Assembly (NCBI GenBank): GCA_023375675.1
Contig: JALQBC010000068.1
Span: 1 to 64,000 of the forward strand
Direction of reading: 5' to 3'
From: Cytospora piceicola
Taxonomy: Eukaryota; Ascomycota; Sordariomycetes; Diaporthales; Cytosporaceae
Length of the DNA: 64,000 nt
Shown here: in pieces, positions 61,396 to 64,000 of the stretch
Layout: each line of letters opens with the position of its first letter
How positions within the stretch are numbered: position 1 is the first letter of the stretch
The notes under the pieces: model-generated
What the model saw: the letters and a program-made list of their open reading frames with translations, nothing else
Database searches by the model: none
Told to the model about the DNA's origin: nothing
Position numbers and translations under genes: made by a program

Positions 61396-61930
61396 CACAG
61401 GCTACGGCTTTTTACTATGTTACGTTTTTTTTACTGTGCTACGGCTTTTTACTATGTTATGGCTTTTTGCTGTGTTACGGCTTCTTACTGTGCCACGGTG
61501 TTTTTTTGCTGTGCCACGGCTTTTTGCTGTGCCACGGCTTTTTGCTGTGCCACGGCTTTTTGCTGTGCCACGGCTTTTTGCTGTGCCACGGCTTTTTGCT
61601 GTGCCACGGCTTTTTGTCGTGTCACGGTTTTTTTGCTGTGCCACGGCTTTTTACTATGCCACGGTGTTTTTTTGCTGTGCCACGGCTTTTTACTGTGTCA
61701 CGGTCTTTTTGTTGTACCACGGCTTTTTATCGTGTCACGGTTTTTTTTGCTGTGCCACGGCTTTTTACTATGCCACGGTGTTTTTTTGCTGTGCCACGGC
61801 TTTTTACTGTGTCACGGTTTTTTTGTTGTACCACGGCTTTTTGTCGTGTCACGGTTTTTCTGCCGTGCCACGGTGTTTTTTTGCTGTGCCACGGCTTTTT
61901 GCTGTGCCACGGCTTTTTACGTGTCACGGC
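61396..61930. repeat. Minisatellite, 18-bp unit CACGGCTTTTTGCTGTGC
   Basis: About twenty-eight units. The core run at 61,515-61,610 is almost perfect and flanking units vary (ACTGTGT, GTTGTAC, TCGTGT). Because 18 is a multiple of three, all three plus-strand frames and two minus-strand frames stay open for 60-200 codons; these are artefacts. It is related to the arrays at 39.2 and 51.5 kb. Confidence 0.9.
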
Positions 61931-63090
61931 TAGCCATCCCCGGCACAGTCCCCGTACTCGTCTCCCATCCCGAGTGCGTACCGGACCGTCAACCAGATAC
62001 TCCTAGATAAGTTCCTGGTCAGGTAGAGAATACGAAGACTGGATTGTGAAGGCCACGCAGACGCACAAGCACAAACACCAACCCCATCACCATCTGCCAC
62101 GAGGCAGAACAACCATAGCGGCTAGAGCGGCCAGAGTTGCCCGAGTTGCCCGATTTCCCCGCAGATCGGACTGCTGATCAGAGTCGAGGGCAACAACATC
62201 CCATCTCAAGCCGACATGTTCGACGAAGAAGGGGATAAGACGAGGCAAGATCATTTCAAGTCCTCGACGATGAAGATAATGAAGCTAGAGGAGCAGGAGG
62301 TGATGATGGTGGGGGAGAAAGACAAGGCATGCTCAGCGGTGGGTACAGAGCAGGTAGTAGGCGCGGACATGCAGACAAGGACGAAGGGGAGTAAGGCGGC
62401 CAAGGGGGCTCTCCCTCTCCTTCTTCAAATCCTTCTCCATCTTCATCTCCATCTTCATCTCCACCTCCCTCTCCCCAATTCAACCTAAGAAGCGGAGCGG
62501 CGGCGGTAACGGCAGCAGCAGAAGCAGCAGCAATGTCGAAGTCCAAAATGTACCAGTCCCAAATGCACCAGTCCTGAATGTACCAGTCTTGAATGTACCA
62601 GTCCTGAATGTACTAGTCCTGAATGTGACAGTTCCTAAATGTGGCAGTTGAACCCAATGTGACAATCGATATGACGGTCCTAGTGTAGCCGTTGAATCCA
62701 ATCGTGGCAGTCCTGATAAATGTGGCAGTTGACTCGCAGCATGAGGAGATGCATGCTATGCTCCACTTGCATGCGCCTGGTGTCACTTTCGGTCCTAGCC
62801 CTATCATTACTACTCTGATAATAGGGACCAGATTTCGGCCGCATCCTCCTCCTCGGAATGATATCAATCCTGCTTCCCCTCGTAACTCAAGAAAATAATA
62901 CAGAATACGAGGAAGGCTCTTAGGTCACATATAGGCGTAAGTAACAGTAATAGTAACAGTAACAGTACACTGTACCGTAGGGCTAGGCGGGTGCACCACC
63001 TGTAGTCCATAAATCCCCTGGCGGGTCTTAACCCCTATACAAGCCTGCCTTAACCAAGATCACGACCTGCATATCCCAAATGTTTCCAGA
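61931..63090. other. No gene recognised; short repeats
   Basis: Contains TCCATCTTCATC repeats (62,436-62,465), the 15-bp repeat at 62,545-62,645, and AGTAAC repeats (62,938-62,968). An acidic/basic plus-strand frame at 62,216-62,488 ends in the TTCATCTCCATC repeat and is not convincing. Confidence 0.4.
62545..62645. repeat. ~15-bp minisatellite, unit GTACCAGTCCTGAAT
   Basis: Five to six units with variants GTACCAGTCTTGAAT and GTACTAGTCCTGAAT. More diverged copies (GTGGCAGTTGAA) trail on to about 62,735. Confidence 0.8.
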
Positions 63091-63812
63091 TTGTCGTCAC
63101 CACCTCCTCCTCCCCACTCCCAGTATTGCCTGTGTCCCCGCGGTCGACGATCCAAGGTTTACGATGCTAACGTCGACGTGGAACGCGATAAGGATGCGGT
63201 CGAGGAAGCCGAACACGATGGGGACGAACGAGTCGGCAACAGTAGCTTGGACGAGCTCATCCTACAGATCAAAGATCTCTGCCACGACACGCGCCATAAC
63301 GAAGGCAACATAGCAAAAGGCGAGAAGCGGCATGTCAAGTCTTATATTTCCGAGCGCAGCGGCGTGCCTGTAACAAAACCAGACGGCGTAGAAGAGGCAG
63401 AGGCAGAGGAAGACGTCGATAGAGACGGAGACAGGGATGCAAAGGATACTGCCAGCATCGCGAACACCAACACCACGGTCGCGACAACCACCTTCGCCGC
63501 TTACCTCCTTAGCCATTCCGACCTCAGCCATGCTATCCTCATGATCGTCCTCTGGGCGGAGTGCAGACAGAATATCGAACAGTCCCCGAACTCCTACTCC
63601 AGGCCGGTCAGAACCTCCGAAGACTCAGTCTGCCCGACGTCGCCTTTCTCGGACTGTTCTTGGGCACCTCCCTGTTGGACTCGAGACGGGCCCTTGACAA
63701 ATTCCTCAAGCTCAAGAGAAAGATCAAGGCAGACCTGAAAGCAAGTAAGCTGAAGAAGAGGAGGAGGAGGAGGAGGGCAGTGCTGATGGTAGTAAGAAGA
63801 AGAACAAGATGA
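63091..63812 (+). CDS. Hypothetical protein, frame change near 63,560
   Basis: From the ATG at 63,091 a frame encodes a charged protein: SSLDELILQIKDLCHDTRHN (~63,241), an acidic segment (EEAEAEEDVDRDGDRDAK) and a hydrophobic helix AAYLLSHSDLSHAILMIVLW (~63,499). Around 63,560 the protein-like signal moves to another frame: QTEYRTVPELLLQAGQNL, VAFLGLFLGTSLLDSRRAL, then a lysine-rich tail to 63,812. The change could be a sequencing or mutational frameshift or an unrecognised intron. Helical and hydrophobic-plus-basic composition suggests a membrane- or nucleus-associated protein. No family recognised; function unknown. Confidence 0.45.
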
Positions 63813-64000
63813 AGAAGATCAACAGAAACCAGAACAAGGCGGGGAGCAAAACACCGCTTACTGCAGTCAAATGACTATGCCTTCTAGGTCATCTTGCTTT
63901 TCCAATTGATTGTAAGCCATCCTCGACAGTTCAGTGAGTAGTGTGCAAAGGTTTGATCGGGTTGCCACGGTTGATTTGCACATGTAGTCGAAAGGTACCT
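63813..64000. other. Right edge, no feature seen
   Basis: Probable 3' flank of the hypothetical gene; nothing else can be supported. Confidence 0.4.

Noticed and set aside
61337..62010. Overlapping open frames of ~180-200 codons in all plus frames
   Set aside because: They are created by the 18-bp minisatellite, whose unit is a multiple of three and contains no stop. Peptides such as repeated LFAVPR or CCATAF are translation artefacts.

Overview
The window looks like a filamentous ascomycete chromosome (Pezizomycotina, probably Sordariomycetes), most likely an accessory or subtelomeric region. The evidence is short spliceosomal introns (GT...CTAAC...AG), fungal iterative polyketide synthase (PKS) domains, and long AT-rich blocks in which CpA and TpG are almost gone while CpG, CpC and CpT remain. 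That last pattern is the footprint of repeat-induced point mutation (RIP). Gene density is very low. Only one gene looks intact: a small chromodomain protein at 54881-55618.

Layout. (1) 1-13,400 is a near-saturated RIP block with several families of tandem repeats, bounded by a direct repeat (1-155 and 13,096-13,247). It ends in a minisatellite (13,400-13,692) whose units change gradually from RIP-like to unmutated. (2) 13.9-35.4 kb is a decayed secondary-metabolism locus. It holds a highly reducing (HR) PKS relic (KS-AT-DH-MT-like, minus strand), a separate acyl carrier fragment on the plus strand, a cupin, a FAD-linked oxidase with a berberine-bridge (BBE) domain, a short-chain dehydrogenase (SDR), and a non-reducing (NR) PKS relic (KS-AT-PT-ACP-ACP-CMeT). 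All carry frameshifts, stops or insertions. HR-PKS plus NR-PKS with CMeT plus FAD oxidase and SDR is the gene content of azaphilone-type or resorcylate-type pathways; the product assignment is inference. (3) Mobile elements inside or beside this locus: a RIP-degraded hAT transposon with a perfect 8-bp target duplication (22,465-25,505), and two solo LTRs of one family (25,817-26,045 and 30,698-30,946). One LTR splits the FAD oxidase and the other splits the NR-PKS. (4) 35.4-46.4 kb is normal-GC DNA with no convincing gene, holding a dispersed repeat, a hairpin and an 18-bp minisatellite. (5) 46,405-49,515 is a RIP-degraded DNA transposon with 99-bp terminal inverted repeats, resembling a Hop-type Mutator-like element. 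(6) 49.8-64 kb holds a third copy of the dispersed repeat, more minisatellites, the chromodomain gene, and a hypothetical gene at the right edge with a change of reading frame.

How it fits together: the PKS, oxidase, SDR and cupin genes would have formed one polyketide pathway. They have been lost by insertion, small indels and C-to-T/G-to-A changes, while neighbouring repeats were silenced by RIP. No working pathway remains in the window. Domain calls rest on reading conserved motifs by eye; no database search was possible.
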